NCBI GenBank assembly: GCA_949299515.1
Contig: CASGAP010000014.1
Span: 56,840-120,839 of the forward strand
Direction of reading: 5' to 3'
DNA: 64,000 bases
From: an uncultured Desulfovibrionaceae bacterium
GTDB lineage: Bacteria > Desulfobacterota > Desulfovibrionia > Desulfovibrionales > Desulfovibrionaceae
Part shown: positions 1-9,146 of the stretch, piece after piece
Numbering within the stretch: the stretch's first letter is position 1
How the letters are laid out: the number at the start of each line of letters is the position of its first letter
Notes under the pieces: generated by a model
Seen by the model: the letters and a program-made list of their open reading frames with translations, nothing else
Database searches by the model: none
What the model was told of the DNA's origin: nothing
Position numbers and translations under genes: made by a program

Positions 1-1585
1 GGGTGGCGCGGAACGCTTCCATTAATTCTTTGGGCAAATCGCGGATAAAGCCTACCGTATCTGCCAGCACGATTTCGTGTTCTTCGGGAAAGCGCAGGCG
101 TCTTGTGGTGGGGTCAAGGGTGGCGAAGAGCTTGTTTTCCGCGATGACGTCGCTTTTTGTCAGCTTGTTCAGCAGCGTGGATTTGCCTGCGTTGGTATAG
201 CCCACAAGGGCGGCAACGGGCAGTCCGAAGCGGCTGCGTTTGGCGCGGTTGGCCTGGCGCTGTTTTTTGAGATGTTCCAGTTCGGTTTTGATTTTGGCTA
301 TGCGGTCTTTGATGCGGCGCCTGTCGGTTTCCAGTTTGGTTTCACCGGGGCCGCGGCCGCCTATGCCGCCCATGAGCCTGTCCATGGCGCGGTTTTTGCC
401 CACAAGCCGCGGCTGGGTGTATTTGAGCTGGGCCATTTCCACCTGCAGTTTGCCTGCGCCCGATTTGGCGTGCTGGGCAAAAATGTCCAGAATAAGCTGC
501 GTTCTGTCCAGTACTTTGCGTTCCGTGAGTTCGGCCAGGTTCTGCAGCTGGGCGGGGGAAAGTTCGCCGTCAAAAATAATGATGCCCGCATGGCCCTGTA
601 AGGCCGTGACTTCCAGTTCCGCCAACTTGTTCTGACTTAAAATCTGCCGCGGATTTATGGCGGTGACGCGCTGAATGAGGCTGCCGCATACGGCAAGGCC
701 TGCGGTTTTGGCCAGTTCCGCAAGTTCCGCCAAATTGCGTTCCTGAACGGATTTCGGCGCTTTGCTGACAGATACGAGCACGCAGCGGGAGCCTGCCTGA
801 AAGGTATCCAGCGACCCTCTGGCATTGTATTTGGGCTGGTTTTTGCTTTCCGTGGAACGGGAACTTTTGAACAGGCGGGCAAATTCTTCTTCCAGGGCTT
901 CTATTTCCGCCTGCAGATCCAAGGGGTTTTTGTCCCAGCCGTAAAATTCCGTAATGCGGTAAGGTTCGTTCTGACTGCCGTGCAGGGGATTTTTTTCGGG
1001 TTTTGGGGCAGGCGCGCGGTACAGATTTTGGGTCAGGATAAAATCAATGTCTTCGGCCTGCAGGTTGGTGCTGCCTGCTTGGCATTCTTCGGCGGTTTCT
1101 GTCCTGTTTTTGGGCTTGGCAGTGTTTTTGTTCAGGTCGCGGATATAGGATTCGTCGGAAATAAGGGCCGGCAGAAGATGGGCGGACTGAAAATGCACGG
1201 GGGCGCCGAACTCGTCCACGGTAAGCACGCCGATGCTGTCAAGCCGCAGAAAGAGCAGGTCCATGAGGTCTTCGTTTGAGAGTCCCGTGTCGGTAAGGTG
1301 GGTATGCAGAAGCCGTATGCCGCGGAGTCTGCCCGTAGAGCGTTCGCGGGCAAGGGTGGGGATTAAAATCCCGTGGGCGTCGCCCACAATGGTCAGTTCG
1401 GGTTTGCCCTGTCTGTCGATAAGCAGGCCTATCTGTCTGGAAATCAGGCGCGACAAAGCGGCAAGCTCTTTAGCCTGCTCCGGGGTATACCCGCCGTGCG
1501 GATCGTAGCGGCGGTTTGCAAGACGCTGCAGGGCTTTCAGCTCGTTAGGCTTCAGCCCTGCCAAATTTCCGTCAAGAAGTGCTAT
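1..1585 (-). CDS. hflX: GTPase HflX (5' part, runs off the left edge)
   Basis: Ribosome-associated GTPase of the HflX family. About 528 codons lie in the window and the C-terminus is missing. The translation shows a long Desulfovibrio-style N-terminal region, then the glycine-rich HflX segment (GGIGGRGPGETKLE), a coiled stretch, the P-loop (GYTNAGKST) and the G3 motif (DTVGF). No ATG or GTG exists near the expected N-terminus. The frame opens just after a TGA, and the first plausible start is ATA at 1585, seven bases after a perfect AAGGAG and overlapping the purH stop by two bases. The only nearby standard alternative is TTG at 1564, which has a poor ribosome site. It is the last gene of the pyrK-pyrD-pgpA-purH-hflX operon seen here and is probably translationally coupled to purH. 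Family call is secure; the start is inference. Confidence 0.93.
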   Translation of the reverse strand, partial: MALLDGNLAGLKPNELKALQRLANRRYDPHGGYTPEQAKELAALSRLISRQIGLLIDRQGKPELTIVGDAHGILIPTLARERSTGRLRGIRLLHTHLTDTGLSNEDLMDLLFLRLDSIGVLTVDEFGAPVHFQSAHLLPALISDESYIRDLNKNTAKPKNRTETAEECQAGSTNLQAEDIDFILTQNLYRAPAPKPEKNPLHGSQNEPYRITEFYGWDKNPLDLQAEIEALEEEFARLFKSSRSTESKNQPKYNARGSLDTFQAGSRCVLVSVSKAPKSVQERNLAELAELAKTAGLAVCGSLIQRVTAINPRQILSQNKLAELEVTALQGHAGIIIFDGELSPAQLQNLAELTERKVLDRTQLILDIFAQHAKSGAGKLQVEMAQLKYTQPRLVGKNRAMDRLMGGIGGRGPGETKLETDRRRIKDRIAKIKTELEHLKKQRQANRAKRSRFGLPVAALVGYTNAGKSTLLNKLTKSDVIAENKLFATLDPTTRRLRFPEEHEIVLADTVGFIRDLPKELMEAFRAT

Positions 1586-2178
1586 ACGCCTACTCCTTCA
1601 AGGTACAGGGAAATCATTGCATCATACTGGGAAGTGATGTTAAAGGTTTTGGCTGACATATTTTTTCTGAATGCCAGGCTGACGCCTTTTTCATTTTTTA
1701 TTTCTTCCATGGCTTCGAGGTAATGCTTGGGATCGGGCAGGATAAGCATACTGTGGAAATTTTTTGCGGTGGCGCGCATAAGGCAGGGACCGCCGATGTC
1801 AATTTCTTCCACCATGTCGCGCAGGGGCAGTTTTTTCTGCAGGGCTGTCGCAAAATCGTACAGATTGACGCATACAAGGTCAAACGGGGTAATTTTGTGT
1901 TCCTGCAGGGTTGCCATGTGTTCCGGATTATCTTTGTCCGCAAGAATGCCGCCGTGGATTTTCGGGTGCAGGGTTTTGACGCGTCCGTTTAAAATTTCCG
2001 GGAAACCGGTGACAGACTCCACGGCGGTAACGGGAATGCCTGCTTCTTTCAGGAATTTCATGGTGCCGCCCGTGGATACGATTTCCACGCCGCGGCCGTG
2101 CAGAAATTCTGCAAATTCCTTAAGGCCGGTTTTGTCCGTTACACTCAGCAAAGCACGTTTAATCGGTAAAAATTCCAT
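1582..2178 (-). CDS. purH: IMP cyclohydrolase (PurH N-terminal domain only)
   Basis: Catalyses the last step of IMP synthesis, closing FAICAR to IMP. At 198 residues it contains only the MGS-like IMP cyclohydrolase domain (motifs STGGT, VKTLHPKIHGGILA, NLYDF, EEIDIGGP). Ordinary PurH is a bifunctional protein of about 520 residues with an AICAR transformylase domain behind it. Here the reading frame ends cleanly and hflX follows directly, so this is a real short form and not a frameshift. The transformylase must be encoded elsewhere. Neighbours are pgpA 42 bases upstream and hflX overlapping at the end. Single-domain PurH is, to my knowledge, usual in Desulfovibrio-like bacteria. Confidence 0.93.
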   Translation of the reverse strand: MEFLPIKRALLSVTDKTGLKEFAEFLHGRGVEIVSTGGTMKFLKEAGIPVTAVESVTGFPEILNGRVKTLHPKIHGGILADKDNPEHMATLQEHKITPFDLVCVNLYDFATALQKKLPLRDMVEEIDIGGPCLMRATAKNFHSMLILPDPKHYLEAMEEIKNEKGVSLAFRKNMSAKTFNITSQYDAMISLYLEGVGV

Positions 2179-2220
2179 ATGGTGTCCTTTGTTAGAGGTG
2201 TTTGGGTGTCAGAAAAGCGG

Positions 2221-2730
2221 CTAATAGCCGAAAATAAGGTTTCCGTAGAATTGGAACGGATACATGAGGCAGGCGCATAAAAAACCGGCCATGATGTCGT
2301 CCGCCATAATGCCGAGTCCGCCCGAAAGTTTGCGCTCGCAGAGGCCGACGGGGCCAAGTTTGCTGATGTCGAAAATTCTGAACAGCAGAAAGCCCACCAT
2401 AAGCACGAACCATTCCTGCGGCGCGATGGGGTCGGCACCGAAATAGGACAGGGGATTGACGGGCAGCAGCGTAAGCCACTGGCCGGCTACTTCGTCGATA
2501 ATCACGCTGGAGGGGTCTTTTTCCTGCAGCTCTTTTTCTGCCTGTTCGCAGGCTTTGATGCCGACGGCGAAAAGCGCAAGCACAATGATAAGGCGTACCG
2601 GCAGGGAAAAGGGCAGAAAACACAGCGGCGCAAGCAGAAGCGCCACGAAAGAGCCGGCGGTGCCGGGCGCTTTTTTTATTCTGCCTATCAGCCCCAGGGT
2701 GGCTATGTTGGTAAGGAGCGAATACTGCAT
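2221..2730 (-). CDS. pgpA: phosphatidylglycerophosphatase A
   Basis: Membrane phosphatase that removes phosphate from phosphatidylglycerophosphate to give phosphatidylglycerol. Its 169 residues match the usual PgpA length. Visible family features are the N-terminal KKAPGTAGS segment, the acidic DPSSVIIDEVAGQW motif, the FRIFDISKLGPV segment and the GGLGIMADDIMAG metal-site motif, with three or four hydrophobic stretches between them. It sits 13 bases downstream of pyrD and 42 bases upstream of purH in the same operon, so lipid and nucleotide genes share a transcript here. Confidence 0.93.
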   Translation of the reverse strand: MQYSLLTNIATLGLIGRIKKAPGTAGSFVALLLAPLCFLPFSLPVRLIIVLALFAVGIKACEQAEKELQEKDPSSVIIDEVAGQWLTLLPVNPLSYFGADPIAPQEWFVLMVGFLLFRIFDISKLGPVGLCERKLSGGLGIMADDIMAGFLCACLMYPFQFYGNLIFGY

Positions 2731-2743
2731 GGTTTTCCTGCCG

Positions 2744-3676
2744 CTATCCCGTGATAAGGGTATTTCTGTACTGTTCGAGATTTTTAATGCCCAGTTCTTC
2801 GCACAGAACAGGCAGGTCGCCGATAATTTTAAAAATAGTCGTGGGATCGGTGAAAGAGGCTGTGCCCACCTGTACGGCGCTTGCGCCTACGAGCATAAAT
2901 TCCAGCACGTCTTTGGCACTGCGTATGCCGCCTATGCCGATAACGGGAATCTGCACGGCCTGAGCCACCTGCCATACGCAGCGCAGAGCCACGGGTTTTA
3001 TGGCCGGGCCGGAAAGGCCGCCCACGATATTGGCAAGCAGAGGCTTTCTGGAACGGATGTCCACGGCCATGCCCGTTATGGTGTTGATGCAGGAAATCAT
3101 GTCGGCCCCTGCGGCTTCTATGGCTTTGGCCATTTCGGCTATATTGGTGACATTGGGGGAAAGTTTGACGATAACCGGTTTATTTCCGGAATTTTTTTTC
3201 ACGGTCTGCACTATGGACTGGGCCATGAGCGGGTCCTGTCCGAAAAGCACGCCGCCCGCTTTGACGTTGGGGCAGGAAATATTGACTTCCAGGGCGGCGA
3301 GTTTTTCTTCGTGGGCGAGCACATTGGCCAGCTCTCCGAATTCTTCGGCGCTTGCGGCGTAAATATTGGCGATCACGGGCACGTCATGGGTCGGCAGGTG
3401 CGGAAGCTTTTCGGTAATAAAGGCTTCTACCCCGTCGTTTTGCAGGCCTACGGCATTGAGCATTCCGCAGGGCGTTTCGGCAACGCGGGGCAGGGGATTG
3501 CCCGGCCGCGGCTTCAGGGAAAGGCCTTTGACGATAATGGCGCCGAGTTTGCCGATGTCGCCGTAGGGCATAAATTCGGTGCCGTAGCCAAAAGTGCCGG
3601 AAGCGCTCATTACGGGGTTTTTAAGTTCAAGTGTGCTGCCGTCTGCGGCTTTTAAGGAAACGTGGGTATTCATCAT
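2744..3676 (-). CDS. pyrD: dihydroorotate dehydrogenase, catalytic subunit (class 1B)
   Basis: Oxidises dihydroorotate to orotate in pyrimidine synthesis, using FMN and passing electrons to PyrK. The protein is 310 residues, normal for PyrDB. It shows the FMN-barrel signatures NPVMSASGTFGYG near the N-terminus, the active-site segment NISCPNVKAGG (catalytic Cys of class 1B), VKLSPNV, NTITGMAVD and the GIGGI phosphate-binding loop. It lies eight bases downstream of pyrK, which fixes it as the class 1B, NAD-linked type. Confidence 0.96.
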   Translation of the reverse strand: MMNTHVSLKAADGSTLELKNPVMSASGTFGYGTEFMPYGDIGKLGAIIVKGLSLKPRPGNPLPRVAETPCGMLNAVGLQNDGVEAFITEKLPHLPTHDVPVIANIYAASAEEFGELANVLAHEEKLAALEVNISCPNVKAGGVLFGQDPLMAQSIVQTVKKNSGNKPVIVKLSPNVTNIAEMAKAIEAAGADMISCINTITGMAVDIRSRKPLLANIVGGLSGPAIKPVALRCVWQVAQAVQIPVIGIGGIRSAKDVLEFMLVGASAVQVGTASFTDPTTIFKIIGDLPVLCEELGIKNLEQYRNTLITG

Positions 3677-3684
3677 ATATTAAC

Positions 3685-4497
3685 CTATGCGTCTAAGTTG
3701 AGTTCGTGCGCCCAGAAAACAGGGCCTTTGGTGCAGGTTTGAACCGGGAGCCCGGCTTTTTGCCTGTCGGGATACAGGTCGGAAGTCATGGAAACGCAGC
3801 CCAGGCAGGCGCCTATGCCGCAGGCCATGCGCTGTTCCAGGGAGAGCTGGGTGGGCACATTGAGTTCCAAAGCGTTTTTCCAGATGGTTTTCAGGAAAGG
3901 CATGGGGCCGCAGGCAAGCACGAGGCCGTTGTTTTTGGCTGTTGTTTCCATTTTTTCCCGAATGGCTTTGAGGGTTTTTTCCAAATCTTCCTTGGTGTGT
4001 TCAAAGTGGGTCTCCACGTCGATATGGCGGATAAAACTTTCCGCGGGGTAATATTGGGAGGGAAGCCTGTGGCTGAAAATCATGGATAAATTGCTGGGTT
4101 TGCTGTGCTGTTCCACATATCCGGCAAAGGGCGCTATGCCTATGCCGCCTGCAAGAATAAGGGTGGGTTTGTCTTCCATGGCGAAATGCGTGCCCAAAGG
4201 CCCCCAGACGATAACTTTGTCCTTGGGTTTGAGGCCGGCCATAAGTTCCGTGCCGCGGCCGACAACCTGGAAAAACAGCACAAGGGACTGATTGGTTACG
4301 CGGCAGATGGAAAACGGTCTTGCCCATGTGATTTCGCTGTTCCATGAAGCCGGACGAAGCATGATAAACTGACCTGCGCGCCAGCTTGTCCATTGCGGCC
4401 GTGTAAGCGTAAGGGCAAAGAATTTTCTTTCCCCTTCAGACCCGAACGGTACAAGGTCTGTAACTGTGAGCTCCATTCGCATGGGATGGTTTTCCAT
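3685..4497 (-). CDS. pyrK: dihydroorotate dehydrogenase, electron-transfer subunit
   Basis: Iron-sulfur flavoprotein that carries electrons from the PyrD FMN through a 2Fe-2S cluster and FAD to NAD. Its 270 residues show a ferredoxin-reductase fold: the FAD motif RPFSICRV, the nucleotide-binding LAGGIGIAPF, and a C-terminal cysteine cluster CGIGACLGC followed by a fourth Cys in QTCTKGPVF. The start at 4497 is preceded by a good AGGAGG site. It is the first gene of the pyrK-pyrD-pgpA-purH-hflX operon, behind a sigma-70-like promoter. Confidence 0.95.
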   Translation of the reverse strand: MENHPMRMELTVTDLVPFGSEGERKFFALTLTRPQWTSWRAGQFIMLRPASWNSEITWARPFSICRVTNQSLVLFFQVVGRGTELMAGLKPKDKVIVWGPLGTHFAMEDKPTLILAGGIGIAPFAGYVEQHSKPSNLSMIFSHRLPSQYYPAESFIRHIDVETHFEHTKEDLEKTLKAIREKMETTAKNNGLVLACGPMPFLKTIWKNALELNVPTQLSLEQRMACGIGACLGCVSMTSDLYPDRQKAGLPVQTCTKGPVFWAHELNLDA

Positions 4498-4543
4498 AGA
4501 GTCCTCCTGCCATAAAAAAAGAAATTAATCACGAAGCCAGTTT

Positions 4544-4572
4544 AGTATGTTGTTTTGCAGGGGTCAAGTCAA
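4544..4572 (-). promoter_or_regulatory. sigma-70-like promoter of the pyrK operon
   Basis: On the minus strand a -35 TTGACT (4572-4567) and a -10 CATACT (4549-4544) are separated by 17 bases. It lies about 50 bases before the pyrK start codon in an otherwise A/T-rich gap. Call is by consensus only. Confidence 0.5.
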
Positions 4573-4663
4573 GCGGAAAGAAAAATTTTTTTTTATGAAC
4601 TTTTCTTGCAAACTTTAAAAGGCTGTGAAACAATAACGGTACATATTTTGTGCGGAGCTTTTC

Positions 4664-6382
4664 ATGATGTCGCGATATATATTGATAATTTTGGGCATTG
4701 CGGGTATTTTTGTCGGTTTTGCCAATCCTTTCTGCCAGGTGCCGTTTGCCGTGCTTTTGTATCCGTACAGTATTTATATGCTTGCCCACGGCAGCAGGCA
4801 TTTTGTGCGGGACAGCCTGATAACGGGCGTATTCGGCTACGGCGCGGCTTTTTATTGGCTGGCTGTGACTGCGCACGTTTACGGTTTGGTGCCGTATGCG
4901 GCAGCCGTGTTTTTTCCGTTGCTGCTCGGTCTGTATTTTGCGCTGTACGGTGCAGGCATTGCCTGGTATCTGCATAAAGTGAAAGACGCTCTTGCCTTTT
5001 ATAAAATTGTGAGCGCCGCTGTGCTGTGGTATCTTGCCGAGGTTTTCCGCGGGTGGTTTTTGACGGGCTTTCCCTGGTTTCCCCTGTCTTCGGCATTTGC
5101 TCCGCTGCCGAGCATGGTGCAGTTTGCCAATATAACGGGAACATATGCTCTTTCGGGGATTTTTGCCATGGCCGCGTTTTTCTTTGCTGAGCTTATGCGT
5201 TCCCCGCGCGGGGCTGTGAGGTCAGGCGCGCGTTCTTTGCGCCTGCTTTCGCAGTACGGCGGAATTTTCATTTTGGCGGCTGTTTATTATTACGGGTCCG
5301 TAACGCTGCAGAATGCGGAAAACGGGCCGGGAAATATTTCCGTGCGCACGAAAATCATGCACAGAAAGCTGGACATTCCGTATCTTGCCGCCCATGAAAT
5401 GCCTGCGGTTACCGGTCAGTCCCTGCACAGGATAGCTGAAAAAAAAGACGGCGGCGTTTACATAACGGTAGTGCAGGGCAATATTTCGCAGAATGTCAAA
5501 TGGTCGCCGCTTTTTCAGCAGGACAGTCTGCAGAAGTTTTTCCGTCTGAGCGCCGAAGCGCGGAGCGCACTGTCCGAACCGGGCATTTTTGTTTATCCCG
5601 AAACCGCTTTTCCCGTAACATCATATCACTATCCTGCGCTGTATGAAGCGATTTTGGCTTTCGGCAGCGACAAGACCATGCTGTACGGCATACCTCTTTT
5701 TGAGCCTGACGGCGGTGACGGGAAATATTACAATACCATAGAACTGGCACAGAACGGACAGCCTGCGGGCCGCTACGCCAAGGAACATCTTGTGCCGTTC
5801 GGCGAATATGTGCCGCCTCTGCCCCTGCCTAAGTTTTTTAATGATATGCTTGCCAGATACGGCGGTGCGTACAGTGCCGGCGAAAATGCCGAACCTGTTT
5901 TGGAATTTGAATTTGACGGCAAAAAAATAGCATTGCTGCCGCTTATTTGCTATGAAGCCGTATTTCCGGAACTGACATGGTCTGTTCTGCGTGAAGGCAG
6001 TTTCGGGCACGGCAGGCAGATTCATGCTTTGCTCAATGTCAGCAACGATGCCTGGTATGACAAAAGTTCCGCTCCTGTTCAGCATCTGCATTTGGCGCTT
6101 ATGCGCTGCATCGAAGGCGGCCTGCCCATGGTGCGGGCAAGCAATACGGGCATAAGTGCCTTTATCGACAAATATGGGCAGATAATTCTGCAGACCGGGC
6201 TTTTTTCCGACGAAACGATAAGTATGCCCTTTGACGCGCAGCCGTATGAACCTACGGTTTTCGTTCTGCTTGCGCCCTATTTGCCGTATATCGGCTGCGC
6301 TTTGTTTATTTTGCTGCAGATGATGATTGTGCTGCGGGGGAAAATGGAACATATTCAGGAAACAGCGGGAAAAGTGCGCTGA
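4664..6382 (+). CDS. lnt: apolipoprotein N-acyltransferase
   Basis: Inner-membrane enzyme that adds the third acyl chain to lipoproteins, the last step of lipoprotein maturation in diderms. The N-terminal third is a string of membrane helices; the rest is a nitrilase domain with the expected catalytic triad: Glu313 (YPETAFP), Lys373 (AKEHLVPFGEY) and Cys429 (LICYEAVFPE). At 572 residues it is some 50-60 longer than typical Lnt; the extra length is an insertion around residues 215-255, just before the nitrilase domain. GGAG six bases before the first ATG supports the start. It is monocistronic, ending at a bidirectional terminator. Confidence 0.95.
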   Translation: MMSRYILIILGIAGIFVGFANPFCQVPFAVLLYPYSIYMLAHGSRHFVRDSLITGVFGYGAAFYWLAVTAHVYGLVPYAAAVFFPLLLGLYFALYGAGIAWYLHKVKDALAFYKIVSAAVLWYLAEVFRGWFLTGFPWFPLSSAFAPLPSMVQFANITGTYALSGIFAMAAFFFAELMRSPRGAVRSGARSLRLLSQYGGIFILAAVYYYGSVTLQNAENGPGNISVRTKIMHRKLDIPYLAAHEMPAVTGQSLHRIAEKKDGGVYITVVQGNISQNVKWSPLFQQDSLQKFFRLSAEARSALSEPGIFVYPETAFPVTSYHYPALYEAILAFGSDKTMLYGIPLFEPDGGDGKYYNTIELAQNGQPAGRYAKEHLVPFGEYVPPLPLPKFFNDMLARYGGAYSAGENAEPVLEFEFDGKKIALLPLICYEAVFPELTWSVLREGSFGHGRQIHALLNVSNDAWYDKSSAPVQHLHLALMRCIEGGLPMVRASNTGISAFIDKYGQIILQTGLFSDETISMPFDAQPYEPTVFVLLAPYLPYIGCALFILLQMMIVLRGKMEHIQETAGKVR

Positions 6383-6465
6383 TTTTGCCGCAGGGCTGAT
6401 TTAGGGAGGCTGTGCCGTTTCTGTTGCAGCGAATGTTTCTGCTTTTTGGCGGATACCTGCCGAAA

Positions 6466-6489
6466 AAAACTCCCCGTGAGGGGAGTTTT
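6466..6489. terminator. bidirectional terminator between lnt and the 118-residue gene
   Basis: Perfect ten-base stem (AAAACTCCCC / GGGGAGTTTT) with a GTGA loop. The A and T tracts on the two flanks let it end transcripts from both convergent genes. Confidence 0.85.
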
Positions 6490-6515
6490 AGATGCGGGAG
6501 GTTGTTTTTTATTGT

Positions 6516-6872
6516 TTAAGCGTAAATTTCGTGTTTAAGCCATTCTTTGATATTTTCGGAAGGTGAATACAGGCCTTTCAGTCCTTCGTGCTCTTTTTTG
6601 AATTCTTCTTCCAGGTCTTTGGGAAGGTCAAGGGTCAGCAGGTCAACGGCCTGTTCGGAATTGCGGCGCACAAGGCGCAGTGTGGGTTTTTCTTCCCAGT
6701 TGTCCACTACGAAATAGGTGGCGAAATCGTCTTTTGAACGTACCGGCGGGTGTTCTGCGTGCCAGTTGTTGTTTCCCCATTCCAGATACAGGGTGACTGC
6801 GTCTTCCGGTGCGAGATTCCAATCTATATTAAGAGAAGCTGCATCTTTCAGAGTGCTGATTTCCAAAGTCAT
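6516..6872 (-). CDS. uncharacterised 118-residue protein
   Basis: I do not recognise the family. The protein is soluble, acidic and compact, with no signal peptide, membrane helix or cysteine. The middle alternates hydrophobic and polar residues and is tryptophan-rich (YLEWGNNNW, VDNWEEKP), suggesting a small beta-rich fold; the C-terminal third is likely helical (EEEFKKEHEGLKGLY). The start at 6872 has a clear AAGGAG site and the gene stands alone with its own near-consensus promoter and a terminator, so it is well expressed in principle. No function can be assigned. Confidence 0.8.
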   Translation of the reverse strand: MTLEISTLKDAASLNIDWNLAPEDAVTLYLEWGNNNWHAEHPPVRSKDDFATYFVVDNWEEKPTLRLVRRNSEQAVDLLTLDLPKDLEEEFKKEHEGLKGLYSPSENIKEWLKHEIYA

Positions 6873-6902
6873 AACAAACTCCTTTTTGTTTTTGTTAATA
6901 CA

Positions 6903-6931
6903 TTAATAAATCATTCTTTTTCTCTTGTCAA
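6903..6931 (-). promoter_or_regulatory. sigma-70-like promoter of the 118-residue gene
   Basis: Minus-strand TTGACA (6931-6926) and TATTAA (6908-6903) with a 17-base spacer, about 30 bases before the ATG at 6872. This is one of the best consensus promoters in the window. Confidence 0.7.
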
Positions 6932-6960
6932 GAATTATTCCTAATAAGAAAAATTTTTTA

Positions 6961-6989
6961 TAAAAAAAGGAGCATGGCGCCATGCTCCT
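6961..6989 (-). terminator. terminator of the chemoreceptor gene
   Basis: Long self-complementary segment at 6968-6989 (AGGAGCATGG and its complement around a CGCC-centred turn), followed on the minus strand by a run of seven T. It lies just after the stop codon of the gene at 7007. Confidence 0.8.
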
Positions 6990-7006
6990 GAATACGGTTA
7001 TTTTTA

Positions 7007-9007
7007 TTACTGTTTGAGGCTTTCCGCAATGCGGGCCAGTTCGTTTGCCTGGCGAGCCATGTTTTCTACGGCCTGTGAGGCTTCGTTCATGGAGTTGGAC
7101 ATTTCCGTAGCAAGGTTATGCACATTGGCCACAACACTGGTGATGTTCTCGGAAGTTTGGGACTGTTCTTCGGAAGCCGTGGCGATATTGTGTATGCCGT
7201 CCGCGCTTTCGTCAGCCATGGCCAGGATTTGGTGCAGGGTGCTTTCGGAATTTTGCACCAGTTCGGCGGTAACTTCCACAGCCTGTACCGTTTTGTCCAC
7301 CTGTTCGGAGTTTTCCTGCGTGCTGGTTTGGATTGCCGTAATGGCTTTTGCCACGTCCTGGGTGGAAGCTATGGTTTTTTCCGCAAGTTTGCGCACTTCG
7401 TCGGCAACAACGGCAAAGCCCCGTCCCGCTTCGCCTGCGCGGGCAGCCTCGATGGCGGCGTTCAGGGCAAGCAGGTTGGTTTGGTCGGCAATGTCGGAAA
7501 TGACGGACATAATGGAGCTGATGGATTTTGTATGGTTGACCAAAACAGCCATGTTTTCTTTAAGGATAAGGGAAGATTTGCGTACTTCGTCCATGGAGGT
7601 ACGGCATTTTTTGGTAATGTCTTCGCCCATAATGGCGTGCTGGCGCGTATTCTCGGCATTTTTTGACGTTTTGCTGGCGTTTTCGGCAATATTGGCCACG
7701 GTGTAGTTCATTTCGTCCATGGAGGTTGAAACCTCGGCAAGTTTGAGGGCCTGCGTGGTGGAACTGGAGGAAACCTGGCTTACCTGGGCGGAAAGTTCTG
7801 TAGAAGCGCTGGCAATGCCCTGGATTACTTTATCGAGTTCTTCAATGGCAGTCAGGGCTTTTTCTTCGTTTTTCTTGGTTTTGTCCACAAGTTCGATGAG
7901 ATATTTAATCATTTGCGCAATGCTGCGGGAAAGAGTGCCGATTTCGTCGCCGCGGCTGTTGGCTTTTTCGAGTCTGGTCTGCATATCTTCGGAAATGTCA
8001 AGGTTGCCGTCTGCGATGTACTGGGCAAAAGCCGCTCCGTCTTTCAGTACGGAGGCAAAATTTCTTGCCATGAAGAAAATTATGGCAGCAAGGATAAGTA
8101 TAATTACGGCGCCCGTAAAAATGATCTGCCGTATCATGGCGTTTGTTTCTTCCATGAGGTCGGCATACGGGGTGGTGAAAAATACGTACCAGTCATAACC
8201 TTTTACTTTTGCGAGATAGGCGATTCTGTCAATGCCCTGCAGGTCAACATAATCCACAAAATCTTTTTGGGATACGGATTGAACATCGCTGATTTCACGG
8301 TAAGGGCTTTTCTTGTTTAATGCGCTTTGGCTGGGGTGCACGATAAATTTGCCCGTGCCGTCCATGACGGCGATATAGGAAGCGTCGCTGAATTTCAGTT
8401 TGGAAAGGTATTGGGTATTGATTTTGTCAAGGCAGATTACGCCGAAAAAGGTTCCTACCAAATCGCCGGGATTATTGTATATGGGATAGGCAATGCACAC
8501 ACCGTTTTTGCCGGTTACGGCCAGCGTGCGCACTTCTTTGCCCAGTTTGCCTTTCAGGGCTTCCTGAACGGAGAGATAGCTTTGGGTGATCGGTGAGCCG
8601 ATGAGTTCGCTGTGCGTATGGGAAATAATGGTGCCGCTTTTGTCGGTAATGCCCAGGGCTTCAAAAAGCGGGTACGTTTCTCGCTGCGTCTGCAGGATAT
8701 CGACTATGGTTATGTCGGAATTGTCTTTGATTTCCTGCTGGGTTTTCAGGTTCAGGTCGGAAATGAAATCGACGTATTCCATGACAAGCTGGTTAAGGGA
8801 ATTGGCTTTGATAATGTTGGAATACATATGCAGAAGCGTTTCCATTTCTTCAACCTGCGTCTGCAGGGTCAGGCTGATCTGCTTGTCCATGCTGTGGCGC
8901 ATGGCGGAGCTTCCGAGCTGTTGGGCCGTGTAGGTCAGGATAACCAAACCCAAAATTGTCGGAACCAAAATAAAAAGAAGCATTCTCGGTAAGGTGTTCA
9001 GTTTCAT
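7007..9007 (-). CDS. methyl-accepting chemotaxis protein with periplasmic Cache sensor
   Basis: Transmembrane chemoreceptor that senses a periplasmic ligand and controls CheA. The 666 residues show a first membrane helix at about 10-30, a double-Cache type sensor up to about residue 285 ([34 protein letters not shown]), a second helix at about 290-312, a HAMP-like linker and the cytoplasmic signalling domain with the highly conserved hairpin tip ([18 protein letters not shown]). I start at the ATG at 9007 because it begins a normal N-terminal helix ([11 protein letters not shown]); upstream in-frame codons give an unlikely polar extension. Ligand unknown. The only other chemotaxis gene in the window is cheV at 43.9 kb. 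Confidence 0.94.
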   Translation of the reverse strand: MKLNTLPRMLLFILVPTILGLVILTYTAQQLGSSAMRHSMDKQISLTLQTQVEEMETLLHMYSNIIKANSLNQLVMEYVDFISDLNLKTQQEIKDNSDITIVDILQTQRETYPLFEALGITDKSGTIISHTHSELIGSPITQSYLSVQEALKGKLGKEVRTLAVTGKNGVCIAYPIYNNPGDLVGTFFGVICLDKINTQYLSKLKFSDASYIAVMDGTGKFIVHPSQSALNKKSPYREISDVQSVSQKDFVDYVDLQGIDRIAYLAKVKGYDWYVFFTTPYADLMEETNAMIRQIIFTGAVIILILAAIIFFMARNFASVLKDGAAFAQYIADGNLDISEDMQTRLEKANSRGDEIGTLSRSIAQMIKYLIELVDKTKKNEEKALTAIEELDKVIQGIASASTELSAQVSQVSSSSTTQALKLAEVSTSMDEMNYTVANIAENASKTSKNAENTRQHAIMGEDITKKCRTSMDEVRKSSLILKENMAVLVNHTKSISSIMSVISDIADQTNLLALNAAIEAARAGEAGRGFAVVADEVRKLAEKTIASTQDVAKAITAIQTSTQENSEQVDKTVQAVEVTAELVQNSESTLHQILAMADESADGIHNIATASEEQSQTSENITSVVANVHNLATEMSNSMNEASQAVENMARQANELARIAESLKQ

Positions 9008-9146
9008 AATTTCCCCGCTTTGAAACGTGTAACGGTATGTTCTGCTGTAAACCGTATCATATTCTGCGTACAATTTACAGTTAAAAAAATTAAAAAATTT
9101 TATACGGTTGATATCGTCTGGTTCGCCGAAAACTTAAGCGAACGGC

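Noticed and set aside
1582..2178. Frameshift or truncation of purH
   Set aside because: The sequence downstream in every frame is HflX or non-PurH; the domain ends at its natural boundary.
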